DNA from: JALZUR01 sp965205365
GTDB taxonomy: Bacteria; Bdellovibrionota; Bdellovibrionia; Bdellovibrionales; UBA1609
DNA length: 64,000 bases
Assembly: GCA_965205365.1 (NCBI GenBank)
Contig: CBDBGT010000005.1
Coordinates: 620,001-684,000, forward strand
Reading direction: 5' to 3'
A model generated the notes under the pieces. That model made no database searches. It was given only the letters and a program-made list of their open reading frames with translations, and had not been told where the DNA came from. A program made the position numbers and the translations under genes. Shown in pieces: positions 30,607-40,469 of the stretch (position 1 is the first letter of the stretch; the number at the start of each line of letters is the position of its first letter).

Positions 30607-31654
30607 TTATAAAAGAGTACAGTGGACAGAGCATAAGAAGTGGTATGATCTTATCTGTGTAGCTTTTTTCTTTTTACTATTCTTGTGCTTTTTAATTACG
30701 AGTTTAATTTCTTTTAATAAGCCCAGTGAGTTTAGTTTAATGACCCTTCTTATACGTGGGTTTGGTTTATGTGCTATTACATTTATACATATTATATTAG
30801 CAATTGGTCCTTTGGCGCGCATAGATAAAAGATTTTTACCCCTACTTTATAATCGACGTCACCTAGGTGTTATGACATTTTTTATAGCGCTTTTACATGT
30901 GTTTTTGGTGATGTTATTTTATCATGGTTTTGGAGTAATGAACCCATTAGTATCCCTTTTAATTGGAAATACAGAATATAAGTCTTTATCAGCCTTTCCC
31001 TTTGAACTATTTGGGTTAGGGGCTTTTTTTATTTTATTTGCCCTTGCTTCTACAAGTCATGATTTCTGGCAAAAGTTTTTTGGCAAAATCTTTTGGAAAT
31101 CAATGCATATGTTTATTTACTTAGCCTATTTTTTAATAGTAGCTCATGTTCTTCTTGGAGTTTATCAATCCGAACAAAGCCTTGCTTACACATTCCTTAT
31201 AGTTTTGGGTTTTTTGAGCATAAGTGGATTACACATAATTGCAGGAATTAAAGCCTACAAACTTGATACTGTAAGTGTGTCAGAATTAAACTGGGTTAAA
31301 GTTGCAAAAATTAATGAATTTATTCAAAACAGGGCTAAGGTTATCACCACAGGGGGTGGAAAAAGTGTAGCAGTGTTTAAACATAAAAAAGGCTTTAGTG
31401 CTGTAACAAATGTATGTGCCCATCAAGGTGGTCCTCTTGGTGAAGGTAAAATTATTGATGATTGTATCACTTGTCCATGGCATGGGTGGCAGTACACGGT
31501 TGAAAATGGCCAAAGCCCTCCTCCTTTTAAAGAAAAAGTAGTTACATATGAAACTAAAATAACTGATGATTATGTTTACGTCTCTACTCAGGCACAAGCT
31601 CCAGGAACCTTTGTAACACCATCAAAAAGTGGAGAATTAAATGAAGAACCATGA
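30596..31654 (+). CDS. ferric-reductase-like membrane domain fused to a Rieske domain
   Basis: Residues 1 to ~225 hold about six membrane spans of the ferric reductase-like/MsrQ type, with paired His residues fit for haem b (FIHIILAIG, NRRHLGVMTFFIALLHVFLV, KSMHMFIYLAYFLIVAHVLLG). Residues ~236-335 are a Rieske domain with CAHQGG and CPWHGW, closely similar to that of the TPP enzyme in the same operon (both open with W-x-KVAK-x-NE). It should pass electrons between a membrane pool and a soluble or periplasmic partner. It overlaps the next gene by 14 bases. Confidence 0.87.
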   Translation: MSVDYKRVQWTEHKKWYDLICVAFFFLLFLCFLITSLISFNKPSEFSLMTLLIRGFGLCAITFIHIILAIGPLARIDKRFLPLLYNRRHLGVMTFFIALLHVFLVMLFYHGFGVMNPLVSLLIGNTEYKSLSAFPFELFGLGAFFILFALASTSHDFWQKFFGKIFWKSMHMFIYLAYFLIVAHVLLGVYQSEQSLAYTFLIVLGFLSISGLHIIAGIKAYKLDTVSVSELNWVKVAKINEFIQNRAKVITTGGGKSVAVFKHKKGFSAVTNVCAHQGGPLGEGKIIDDCITCPWHGWQYTVENGQSPPPFKEKVVTYETKITDDYVYVSTQAQAPGTFVTPSKSGELNEEP

Positions 31655-32402
31655 ATTTTATGTTGGTTATTTTCCAATACCAAAAACTTATAAGAAATTT
31701 TTACTTGTTACTGTAAGTATAATAGGTGTTTTTTTTATTCTATTGGGTGTTTTAGTTGCAAGAGAGCAGGTTCAGCCTAAAAATGGAACTGGCTGGAGTC
31801 CTAACGCAAATGGGGCCATTGTTGTTCAAGGTGTAATATCAAAATTTCCCTATGATTTACTACGCTTTAAAGAATCAAAAAAAAGCCCTGTTCAAACTGC
31901 AATACTAACATCCATGACTAAAACATCTATTCAAAATCGTATAAAAGGAAAATACAATCAGGCCTTAGATTTAAAGGGTGTTATGATTCGTCAACATGGT
32001 CGGTTTGTTTTCTCAGTATTAGATGGTGAAGAAAACATTAAGACTTCAAATTTTAACCCTTTAGATTTTTATCCTTTAAAAACTGAAAATATAGGGACTG
32101 TTCACCTAAAGGGAGAAATTGTTGATCCAAAATGCTATATAGGAGCAATGAAGCCTGGAGGGGGTAAGGTTCATAAATCTTGCGCTGTTTTATGTATACG
32201 TGGCGGAATTCCTCCTATGTTTGTAACAAGAAATAAGCTATCTAATGAAACCTATTATTTATTAACTGATAAAAACGGTGGTCCACTGGTAGAAGATATT
32301 GTTGCTTATGTTGGTGATCCAATTTCAATTACAGGGTTTGTTAAGAAACATGATGATATGCTGTTTCTGCGTTTAGATGTGGAGTCAATAAAAAGATTAT
32401 AA
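31641..32402 (+). CDS. membrane-anchored conserved protein of the Rieske operon, 253 aa
   Basis: One hydrophobic segment (about residues 20-42) anchors a ~210-residue domain. It contains a distinctive motif, GEIVDPKCYIGAMKPGGGK followed by HKSCAVLCIRGGIPPMF, in which three Cys and a His could bind metal or a cofactor; the end (YVGDPISITGFVKKHDDMLFLRLD) is OB-fold-like. I do not know a named function. The overlapping start and the tight operon suggest that it works with the Rieske-haem protein. Confidence 0.75.
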   Translation: MKNHEFYVGYFPIPKTYKKFLLVTVSIIGVFFILLGVLVAREQVQPKNGTGWSPNANGAIVVQGVISKFPYDLLRFKESKKSPVQTAILTSMTKTSIQNRIKGKYNQALDLKGVMIRQHGRFVFSVLDGEENIKTSNFNPLDFYPLKTENIGTVHLKGEIVDPKCYIGAMKPGGGKVHKSCAVLCIRGGIPPMFVTRNKLSNETYYLLTDKNGGPLVEDIVAYVGDPISITGFVKKHDDMLFLRLDVESIKRL

Positions 32403-32414
32403 AAGGTGCTTATT

Positions 32415-34028
32415 ATGAAAAAAATTAAAATATTTGAATTAAGTGAATTAATTGATCGTAAGCCAAGTTATAAATTAATAGCTGGTGTTGACCTAGTTGT
32501 AATTCGTTACGGTGATGAGGTTTCAGTAATGTATGGGCGGTGTTTGCACCGTGGTGCCTTAATGTCTGATGGACATGTTCATGGAAACAATCTTATTTGT
32601 GGTCTTCATGGTTGGGACTATCGTTTAGATACAGGTGTAAGTGAGTATAATAATAAAGAAGCTTTGAAAAAATTTAGCTCTTGGATTGAAGATGGTGCGG
32701 TTTTTCTTAATGTGGATGAAGTGAGTGAGTGGGCTAAAAATCATCCACAGCCATTTAATCGTGAAGAGTACCTTGGTTTATACCAAGATGTTCATGGAAC
32801 AAAAGAAGAGCCGGCCAATGATTTAATTCAACATCTTGCAAAACATGGTTTAAAAAAAGTAGGCCACCATGGTCCAACTGGTGCCATGGGAGTTGAACAA
32901 TCAAACCTTCCTCATTGGGATAAAATACAAATTACCACAGCTCAGTTAAAGCGCTTCCCATTACTAGATAATGAGCTTGTTCAAAGTGATGTTGTCATTG
33001 GCCCTAAAGCCCGTAAACCTTTACATCTTAAAATTCCGCTGTTTGTTTCAGATATGAGTTTTGGTGCTTTATCAGAAGAAGCTAAAATAGCTCTTGCAAA
33101 AGGGGCTGAATTAGCAGGGACTGGAATTTGTAGTGGAGAAGGGGGAATGTTGCCAGAAGAACAGGCCTCTAACTCAAGGTATTTTTACGAGCTAGCATCA
33201 GGGCGATTTGGTTATGACATTAAAAAAGCTAAACTTTGCCAAGCTTTTCACTTTAAAGGTGGACAAGGGGCAAAAACTGGAACAGGAGGGCATTTACCAG
33301 GAAATAAAGTTAGTAAAAAAATTGCTTCTGTTCGAGGTTTACAGGAAGGAGAAGCTGCAATATCACCAAGTCGATTTTGTGATTGGAACAGTCTTGATGA
33401 TATAAAAAAATTTGCAAATACAGTACGCCAAGCTACAGGGGGAATACCCATAGGGTATAAACTTTCCGCTCAAAGAGTAGAGGAGGATATTGCTGCAGCT
33501 CTTCATATTGGAGTGGACTATGTAATTCTTGATGGACGGGGAGGTGGCACGGGAGCTGCACCGTTAATTTTTAGAGATCATATTTCTGTTCCAACCATAC
33601 CAGCTTTAGCTCGAGCTCGGCGCTATTTAGATGCTCAAAAGGCATCTCATGTAAGTTTAATAGTTACAGGAGGACTTCGTGTGGCACCAGATTTTATTAA
33701 AGCCTTAGCCCTTGGGGCAGATGCCATTGCCCTGTCTAATTCAGCACTTCAAGCAATTGGCTGCTTAGGTATGAGGGCTTGTCATACAAACAATTGCCCA
33801 GTGGGTATTGCAACTCAAAAAAAAGATTTACGTCGTCGATTAATTATTGATGAGTCTGCAAAACGACTCCACAGTTTCTTTCATGCTTCAACAGAATTAA
33901 TGCAAGTAATGGCTCGTGCTTGTGGACACAATCATTTGTCAAAATTTAATTTAAAAGACTTAGTAACTCTTAATCGTTCTATGTCAGAACTTAGTGGTGT
34001 TCATTTTGCAGGAGATTCAATTTTTTAA
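32415..34028 (+). CDS. Rieske domain fused to a glutamate-synthase-like FMN domain
   Basis: Residues 1 to ~105 are a Rieske-like domain with CLHRGA and CGLHGW as ligand pairs. The rest is an FMN-binding glutamate synthase domain: SDMSFGALSEEAKIALAKGA, GAKTGTGGHLPG, the VDYVILDGRGGGTGAAP loop, IVTGGLRVAPDFIKALALGADAIA, and the Cys cluster CLGMRACHTNNCPVG that holds a [3Fe-4S] centre. It lacks a glutaminase domain, so it is an oxidoreductase related to GltB rather than a full glutamate synthase. The ATG at 32415, preceded by AAAAGG, is preferred over a GTG at 32406. Last gene of the operon. Confidence 0.88.
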   Translation: MKKIKIFELSELIDRKPSYKLIAGVDLVVIRYGDEVSVMYGRCLHRGALMSDGHVHGNNLICGLHGWDYRLDTGVSEYNNKEALKKFSSWIEDGAVFLNVDEVSEWAKNHPQPFNREEYLGLYQDVHGTKEEPANDLIQHLAKHGLKKVGHHGPTGAMGVEQSNLPHWDKIQITTAQLKRFPLLDNELVQSDVVIGPKARKPLHLKIPLFVSDMSFGALSEEAKIALAKGAELAGTGICSGEGGMLPEEQASNSRYFYELASGRFGYDIKKAKLCQAFHFKGGQGAKTGTGGHLPGNKVSKKIASVRGLQEGEAAISPSRFCDWNSLDDIKKFANTVRQATGGIPIGYKLSAQRVEEDIAAALHIGVDYVILDGRGGGTGAAPLIFRDHISVPTIPALARARRYLDAQKASHVSLIVTGGLRVAPDFIKALALGADAIALSNSALQAIGCLGMRACHTNNCPVGIATQKKDLRRRLIIDESAKRLHSFFHASTELMQVMARACGHNHLSKFNLKDLVTLNRSMSELSGVHFAGDSIF

Positions 34029-34342
34029 TATTTCACTCGAGTTTGGACGTTTTAAATCTGTTATTAATGTTGACAAAACATTCATCACAAAGTTTTTTGG
34101 ATTTACGTTAAAAAATTAATTACCTAACTGACATAATTTTTTTTATAGACTATTTTTAAAATTTAGGAGTTAAATCAAGCTATGGATATTTTAACTAGGC
34201 GAGCGCAGCCCTTTGGTTTAAAGTTTAAAACTTGGTAACTTTTTTTAAAATAGGAATATTTTTATGATTCACCTTGTGGTCAGGAGAATTTAGACTTTTT
34301 AAAAAACTTTTAAGTGATCAAAAACCACTTTCTAAGCTACGC
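34029..34342. other. intergenic region, no gene seen
   Basis: Separates the Rieske operon from the convergent Fic pseudogene. AT-rich, with no clear terminator or promoter. Confidence 0.4.
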
Positions 34343-34992
34343 TTAGAGCATATCCCAACTATAGCTAATTCCTGTTTTCATCAAGTCAATAAAATCTTGC
34401 CCGTTTAAATATAAATCCCCTGAAATCTCTAAGCCTAAAGATGGAGGAAGAATTCCTTCTTTTAGTAATAAAAAACTTAAAATTGCTCGAGCCCCACGAC
34501 CATTGCCATCAGTAAGAGGGTGTAAGGTTATGAGATCTTTATAAAAGAAAACAGCCTTTATGAAGGCGGGCTGTGTACTTTCATTGTATAAATGTACAAG
34601 ATTTCTTACTTCCTCAACTATTTCTTTTCCCGGTTCTTTATATTTTAGATGACTTACTGCTATTGAGGTGGGAGATGTACGAAAAATATTTTTAGGTAGT
34701 TTTAAATATGGCAGCTTAAAAAAATGCTGTAGCTCACTTAATGTAAATAACCAATAGTTGCCGAATTCTTGCCCCCGGGCCATATTTCATGTTTTTTAGT
34801 ATGGGTTCTGTAGCCATGTGGCAGATGCCTTTTATTAGATGTTTGACTCGCCAGTAAAAGAAACTCATTAACAAGTTCTTTTGTTAAGGGTAATGATTTT
34901 TGAGCTGAACTTATGGCCATGTTTTGTAGGGCTTGCCAGTTTTTGTATTCGCTTTGTTTAAGCAATGAACTCAGTTTTGTATTTTTAACCAA
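34343..34992 (-). pseudogene. Fic-family protein, split by a frameshift at a G run
   Basis: Two frames overlap at 34738-34783. The upstream one (to 34992) gives an N-terminal part; the downstream one (146 aa) carries the Fic core KYKEPGKEIVEEVRNLVHLYN and the active-site motif HPLTDGNGRG at residues 88-97. The switch happens in CCCGGGGGC near 34774-34782, where one base gained or lost in the G5 run would join both into a ~220-aa protein. Fic proteins attach AMP or related groups to target hydroxyls and often act as toxins. This may be a dead gene, a phase-variable one or a sequencing error. Confidence 0.75.
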
Positions 34993-35054
34993 TCCGAAAT
35001 GAAAACTAGAAGTTAGTATATTAAGAACTTTTTTGATATTTTCTCTTGTTAGCT

Positions 35055-35760
35055 CTATCTTTTTATTTTGAACATATTTATATTCATACTTTTAAAATTT
35101 TCTCTAGAAACACCACGTGGCCCTGCTGCAAACCATACAAGGGATCTATCTTTTTTATTAAATAAGCCGCCATAATTTGAAAAAAACTGACCAGCTACTT
35201 TTCTTTGAATTTGCATATTTAATATTTCTAATTCAAAAGCAGTAAGAGATTTTATGATTGAATCTTTTTCTTCTTTAAGAGCTTCTTTTAATTGTTTAAC
35301 TTTTCTTTCAGAAAGCTTTCCTGTAGAATCTAGCCACCTTAACTTAAATACTCTGCTGTATGCTTCAATGTAATTTTTTAATAACAATTGTTTTTTTAAT
35401 AATTTTATTTTTTTTATAAAAGGCTGCTACTTTTTTAAAAATTTTATTAACATCTAAACGATTCTTTTTAAAAATTTCAAAATCAAATAGAATTTCTTTA
35501 AGCTCTGTAATAATGACATTAAATATTTCTTTATTGCCGTTAAGGGATAATAGTAATGCTTCTTGTTTATGTGAATTTCTTATGGTGTCTGGATTAAAAT
35601 ATTGAACAATTGCTTGAGCAAGCAGCTTTTTTTTAATCTGACCTGGAAATTGTTTTTCTATATTGTTTATTAGCTCCCATGCTCTAGGAGATACTTTTGC
35701 TCCAATATCTAAATATCCCTGTATACTTTTTAGGGCTGATCCACCTAACCAACTTGTCAT
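35055..35760 (-). pseudogene. unknown gene split by a frameshift, beside fic
   Basis: The first frame (35365-35760, 131 aa) and the second (35055-35387, 110 aa) overlap by 23 bases at A runs of seven and eight (minus strand, 35388-35412), and the protein character carries on across the join, so one ~230-aa gene is likely. It is Lys-rich and helical, with a core LTAFELEILNMQIQRKVAGQFF and a C-terminal NYGGLFNKKDRSLVWFAAGPRGVS. I do not recognise it. It lies upstream of fic on the same strand, 62 bases away, and could be its partner. Confidence 0.5.
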
Positions 35761-36067
35761 CTCTTTTCTCCTAATTAAGGCAAATCTTAATAACGGAGCA
35801 AAAATTATACCATTAGACTAAGTAATTGTAATTATTAAGCTAATAAAACTCATTGCTGCTTCTTCGCCCTCTAAGCTCTATTCTATTAAATCAAAGCTAT
35901 GTAGACTACACCGTGTTCCCAGTAATAAATAAATTTCAGTATAAAAAAGCAGTCTAAATTTTTTACACTACTATTTTACTTTATAGGTTTAAAGAATTAA
36001 CTGTGGTAGCAATGGGCCTTTATATAGGGAGCAGCTTTAGATCAATTAAATTATGGGTATAGGTATT

Positions 36068-37111
36068 ATGAACAAAGTATTTTGGCATTTTATAGGGTTT
36101 ATATTCTTATCAGTTTTAGGAGTTGAATGTAAAGCCCTAGCTCGTCCTACCTGGGCAAGTAATATTCATATCTTGACAAAGCAACTAGATAAGATGAACC
36201 CTCAAAGCCGTTTTATATTAGAAAGAAATTTAGCTAAACTCTTTCAAACTGCAATCCATGAGCTTGATGAATTTTTACCTTTATCAATAAAGAAAAAGCT
36301 AACACTCCAAAAACTTATTATTCAAGTCCATTTTAATGAGGAAGAACACGGCCTCTTTATTGGTGGAAAAAAGCGATCAAAAATCCTATTTAATATAAGC
36401 TCTCTTCTTCAAAATGATGGAAAGTCTCTTTTTTTCCATGAATTTTTTCACTTTATTCATCACCTTTATCGCCCCCATGAAGAGGCCTGGCTTAAAGAAG
36501 GTATGGCAAGGCTTTTTGAGTACTATTTAACTAACCGTGTTCACTGGAAATCCATTCAAGCCTTTAGTAAAAGTCACAGCCGCCCCCTAGTAGTTTCTTA
36601 TGATCCCTTTAATATAAACCTTACAGATTATGGCCAGAGCTTTCTTTTTCTTTATTACCTTCAAGAAAAGTGTGGCAAAGCTCCTCTTTTCTGGAAGCTC
36701 ACCCAGTCAATGAAAAATCAAACAGGTGCAGAGCTTGTCCACATTTTAATTAAAAAATATAGAATTTGTCAGGGTTTCCATCAAATTTATCGTGATTTTA
36801 TGATTGCTAGAGCTCACAATCAAATTTCTTTTACCCCAGGGCAAAAGTTGACATCCCACTATCAACTCTTTCCCACCACAAGCTCTCTTATGCCTATTTT
36901 TTCTTTAAAAGAGGAGGGTCTTTTAGAAAAACTCAACGCTCTTCACCAAGGAACAGCACTTCTTGTAAAGTCTTCTAATACTCAAAAAACCAGAGGCCTT
37001 CCCCCTCATTTTGAAATTCTTTTCTTAGAAAAATCCTTTCCTTTTAAAGTGATGAATAAGCGACCAGAAGATATTTATAATTTTTACACTCTTTTTCTAT
37101 ACCCTTATTAA
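36068..37111 (+). CDS. exported zinc metallopeptidase (HExxH)
   Basis: After a signal peptide (MNKVFWHFIGFIFLSVLG, ending near ECKA) the protein has a zinc-protease core: FFHEFFHFIHH, giving the HExxH motif, followed 15 residues later by WLKEGMARLFE, whose Glu is the likely third ligand (gluzincin type). It is about 347 aa from the ATG at 36068, chosen over 36053 because the signal peptide then starts with a basic residue. A role in protein or envelope digestion outside the cytosol is likely; the target is unknown. A terminator follows at 37126. Confidence 0.8.
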   Translation: MNKVFWHFIGFIFLSVLGVECKALARPTWASNIHILTKQLDKMNPQSRFILERNLAKLFQTAIHELDEFLPLSIKKKLTLQKLIIQVHFNEEEHGLFIGGKKRSKILFNISSLLQNDGKSLFFHEFFHFIHHLYRPHEEAWLKEGMARLFEYYLTNRVHWKSIQAFSKSHSRPLVVSYDPFNINLTDYGQSFLFLYYLQEKCGKAPLFWKLTQSMKNQTGAELVHILIKKYRICQGFHQIYRDFMIARAHNQISFTPGQKLTSHYQLFPTTSSLMPIFSLKEEGLLEKLNALHQGTALLVKSSNTQKTRGLPPHFEILFLEKSFPFKVMNKRPEDIYNFYTLFLYPY

Positions 37112-37125
37112 ATTTTTTATATACT

Positions 37126-37150
37126 GATGACTAGAGTCATCTGTTTTTTT
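37126..37150 (+). terminator. rho-independent terminator
   Basis: GATGAC-TAGA-GTCATC followed by CTG and a run of seven T, 15 bases after the metallopeptidase stop. Very similar to the terminator at 40661-40690. Confidence 0.8.
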
Positions 37151-37288
37151 ATAAATTTCTTGCTTGTGCTCAAAGGCTCAGCTAGAAGCAAGCCCCTAAG
37201 TACTAAAGGTTTAAAAAAACGGTTGTTATTTTATAGTACAAGAACACAGCCACTATTTACTTTCTCAAGTTGAGAAATGGAGGAAAAA

Positions 37289-38209
37289 ATGAAAATTATA
37301 CTGTTATCTGGATTACTACTGTTTTCAATAACTAGCTTCTGTGAAGAATTAGGCATTAATGATTTAAGAAAAGCGTCTAATAAAGAAACGACCCTTATAT
37401 TTCCTCATGCCAGTGAAGACTTACTATCATCAAGCCTACAAGCTTTTGGAGGCACTAATATTGGAGGGGGTGATATAGGCAGTGAGTTTCTAGCTGAATG
37501 GTGTCACAATCAAATAGAAAAGCTTTATGCCTTTAAGCAAAGAGCTTACTTAAAACTTAATGCCTCAGGGAATTATTACAAGGCTAACAAGATTCTTTTA
37601 AATGGTTTAATTGCTGGAGCTCAATCTTCAAAGGGCAATCAAAGTTTTACTAACCGTGCTTTAGTGAGAGGAGTTGAACTTTTTACCATCCTTGAGGCAC
37701 AAGACATTACTAAATCAAAACGTGAAAAAAGAAACATCAACCGTATAATGAATGAATACTATTCTTTTATTACTCAGATCTCTCTTACGTTAGATGTTAA
37801 AGAATATATTCCGTTTAAAAAAGCACATGAAGAAAACTCCCTTAAATCCTTTGATGGAAAAAGGTTTGAAAAAAAGATTGTTGAATATGCGGCTGCTCAA
37901 TTAAAGTGGTTTTTAGACACCTTTACCTTTACTCGTGGTTTAGAGTTTATGGCTATAGGAAAAACATCTAATTTTCTTAAAGCTACTGAAATCACCTTAG
38001 AAGGGGTAAAAAGTGATGTGGTAGATTCTCTTTTTAAGTATCGCTTAAACTGCTCTCTTCAAAAAATAACAGTTCTTTTTGACATTGTTGTACAATATAA
38101 CCTTGGCAATGAAGAGCTTTTTGACAATGACCGTGTTGCTGAAAACTATGTTATTGCTCAAATAAAGGAAATACATAATTCGATAACATTTAACGAAAAT
38201 TGCTTTTAA
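37289..38209 (+). CDS. exported hypothetical protein A, paralogue of the 40771 gene
   Basis: A signal peptide (MKIILLSGLLLFSITSF) is followed by a mostly helical protein. It shares an arrangement with the 368-aa protein at 40771: a W-C-x-x-Q start (EWCHNQIEKL versus SWCQDQLRVL), a KANKILLNGLIAG / ELASNSLIQGLQ helix, and a NEYYSFI / FEYYEFI motif. The domain is not one I can name. The ATG at 37289, with GGAGGA just before it, is preferred to 37277. First of three closely spaced genes, so probably an operon. Confidence 0.75.
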   Translation: MKIILLSGLLLFSITSFCEELGINDLRKASNKETTLIFPHASEDLLSSSLQAFGGTNIGGGDIGSEFLAEWCHNQIEKLYAFKQRAYLKLNASGNYYKANKILLNGLIAGAQSSKGNQSFTNRALVRGVELFTILEAQDITKSKREKRNINRIMNEYYSFITQISLTLDVKEYIPFKKAHEENSLKSFDGKRFEKKIVEYAAAQLKWFLDTFTFTRGLEFMAIGKTSNFLKATEITLEGVKSDVVDSLFKYRLNCSLQKITVLFDIVVQYNLGNEELFDNDRVAENYVIAQIKEIHNSITFNENCF

Positions 38210-38232
38210 AAAAAATTAACTTGGAGGAATAT

Positions 38233-39000
38233 ATGAAAAAACAAATTGGATTATTTTTAGCGCTACTAATTTTATCAAGTGTTGGAGCTGCTGATCTTAA
38301 AGAAGGAGCCTTTACTGGTAAGTTTAGCGACTCTAAGGAAATCACCATGGTTCTAAAAGAAGTTCCTGGTAGAAAAGGCTCTTTCTTTGGTCTTTTTATA
38401 AAAGATAAAAAAGTAGGTATTTACTTACTGGATTCTTTACAAGAAGCAACCTACACCATGACGCCTCTTCAAGCTATTGGTGATGGAGAAATTGGTATTC
38501 AAAACGATGATCCTAGCCTTGTTCTCCAAATTATCTCTAATGAAATAAAAATTACGTCCTCTCAATCGGGTAATCAGATTGGTTTTAAGGAGTATATGAT
38601 ATTTTCCTTAAAGAAGTATTCTGATAAATGGCAATGGAGCACTGCTGTTGAGGGGCACTACGGTAAGGCTCTTTCCATTGGCAGGTTTAATGCTCTTGAA
38701 AGTGAAAGCCTAGCAGTTTTTACGAGTACAAAACTCAATGGTAGTTTTGCCCTTAAAGAAAAACTTTCTAAAATATATACTCTTAACCCTGATACTAGAT
38801 TAGGTGCTCAAGAAACAAAAGGCCCACGAGCTATTGGGGTTTTTCTTAAAGAAAAGAGTAGAGGTTCTAGTAAAAAAGTTATCTTTTATCTTATCCGCCC
38901 TGGACATGATCAAGATGCTTTTATATTTAGGCTTGGTAAAAAAAGAGGGCGTAGTTACTTTAGTAATAAAAACGTTAACAATTATGGAGGTAGCAAATGA
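38233..39000 (+). CDS. exported hypothetical protein B
   Basis: A signal peptide (MKKQIGLFLALLILSSVGAA) precedes about 235 residues rich in beta strands (GAFTGKFSDSKEITMVLKEV, GSFFGLFIKDKKVGIYLLD). No domain is recognised. TTGGAGGA lies just before the ATG at 38233, which is preferred to an upstream in-frame start at 38200. It follows protein A by 23 bases and overlaps protein C by four (ATGA), so the three are one operon. Confidence 0.75.
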   Translation: MKKQIGLFLALLILSSVGAADLKEGAFTGKFSDSKEITMVLKEVPGRKGSFFGLFIKDKKVGIYLLDSLQEATYTMTPLQAIGDGEIGIQNDDPSLVLQIISNEIKITSSQSGNQIGFKEYMIFSLKKYSDKWQWSTAVEGHYGKALSIGRFNALESESLAVFTSTKLNGSFALKEKLSKIYTLNPDTRLGAQETKGPRAIGVFLKEKSRGSSKKVIFYLIRPGHDQDAFIFRLGKKRGRSYFSNKNVNNYGGSK

Positions 39001-40328
39001 AAATTTTTTTAAGTCTTATATCAATTAGTTTTTTTACTTTAGGGTCTAGCCTTGCAAATAGTGAAATTACTTTAGATCTTGGTGGTCAAGATGTGGCACT
39101 ATCAGAGGGAACTGAGCGTTACCTTTCTCCTGAGCAAATGAAAGAGTTTTTACCTTGGGCAAACACGAGCCAAATCTTTTTAAAAAATCTTCTTGAATAC
39201 AGTAAGGACCTTCCTAAAAAACGCAGAGAAAAACACCTTCTTCTAGGAATTAAGGAGGGTGTTCTTGCTTCAGCACCTAAGAATAGTGAGCTTCTTATGA
39301 GGTATGTTCTTAACCGTGGGGTTTTAGTTCATCAAACGCTAGTTTCAGAGACTGATGCAAACCTAGTGCGAAGTATGAATACACGAATAAGAGTTCTTGA
39401 GCAAAGTATAGTTAAGGCACTTGAATACTATGAATCTGATTTAAGTCGTTTACAGGCTCAAGAAGAAAGAAGGCCCATTCCTTTTGCTGAGTTTGGAAAG
39501 GAGTATTATAAATTTTTATTTGAGATTTCTAAATCAATTTTTGATGCTTCAGCCCAGTATGAGGTTTCTAAAATGAGCTTAGAATTTTTACAATGGGATT
39601 TATATAGAGATTTAGAAGTTAAAGCTTATAATCCTAACATAGTAATAATTAATAACCTGCTTAAGTTGCTTCCTACCAACACAGAAGCCATGAGTGACCA
39701 AGATTTCATTGTAGAGACTAGGCAAATAAGACGTAGTTTTAGGACGGTAAAAGATGCACCTGATTTCCAAGATGATTTGTATGGTAGTAATGACAGTTTT
39801 ATCGTGTCAATTGAGATAGACAAGAGCAGCAGCTTTTTAGTTGAGGCTAGATCTTTAAAAGACCTTGTGACCAAGTGCCGTTCTAAAGTAAATTCTATTT
39901 TTGAAGGGAGTTCTTCTTACATCGCTGTTGGTGTCAATAAGATGAAGCCAGTAGAAGCCTATAATATGTATGATTGGTGGGAAACTCCAGACGAAAAATG
40001 TGGAGTAGTTCAGGCACTTGCTGTTAGCAGTGCTTTTGGGGGTGGTGTTAAACTTTCAAAATATAGATATGCTTTATTTGCCCATGCTTCTCCTGGGGAC
40101 TTTATAACATTTGCTGAAGGTAATAATATTGATAGCCTTACAAGATCATGTATTAATAACCTTAAAAAGATGAACCTAGAAAAGGTGAGCAGCAAAAGAT
40201 GGAATATTAAATCCATCCGTGTTAGTCTCAATAATGGGGAATTTGCATTTAAAACTAATGATAGTTATGATCATGTGTGGAGAACTGAAAATCAGATATG
40301 TTCAACTGCAGTGAGTATGGTTTTTTGA
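38997..40328 (+). CDS. exported hypothetical protein C
   Basis: A 443-aa protein with a signal peptide (residues 1-20, ending SLAN). The first ~200 residues look helical; the rest is mixed and contains Cys pairs. A start region motif, ALSEGTERYLSPEQMKEFLPW, is repeated in the decayed copy at 40470. No known domain. It ends the A-B-C operon, overlapping B by four bases. Its function is unknown, but export together with A and B suggests a joint envelope or secreted role. Confidence 0.75.
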   Translation: MKIFLSLISISFFTLGSSLANSEITLDLGGQDVALSEGTERYLSPEQMKEFLPWANTSQIFLKNLLEYSKDLPKKRREKHLLLGIKEGVLASAPKNSELLMRYVLNRGVLVHQTLVSETDANLVRSMNTRIRVLEQSIVKALEYYESDLSRLQAQEERRPIPFAEFGKEYYKFLFEISKSIFDASAQYEVSKMSLEFLQWDLYRDLEVKAYNPNIVIINNLLKLLPTNTEAMSDQDFIVETRQIRRSFRTVKDAPDFQDDLYGSNDSFIVSIEIDKSSSFLVEARSLKDLVTKCRSKVNSIFEGSSSYIAVGVNKMKPVEAYNMYDWWETPDEKCGVVQALAVSSAFGGGVKLSKYRYALFAHASPGDFITFAEGNNIDSLTRSCINNLKKMNLEKVSSKRWNIKSIRVSLNNGEFAFKTNDSYDHVWRTENQICSTAVSMVF

Positions 40329-40469
40329 GATGGATGCTTGGGGAGTTTAAACGTAAGTTTTGCTATACTAAGCTTCCGTCTTGTAAGAACACTACACTAA
40401 TGATTTTTAATTTAAGTTTAACAAAAATTTAAGTTTTATATTTTGAAAGACAAAAAGAGGAGATAAAAA

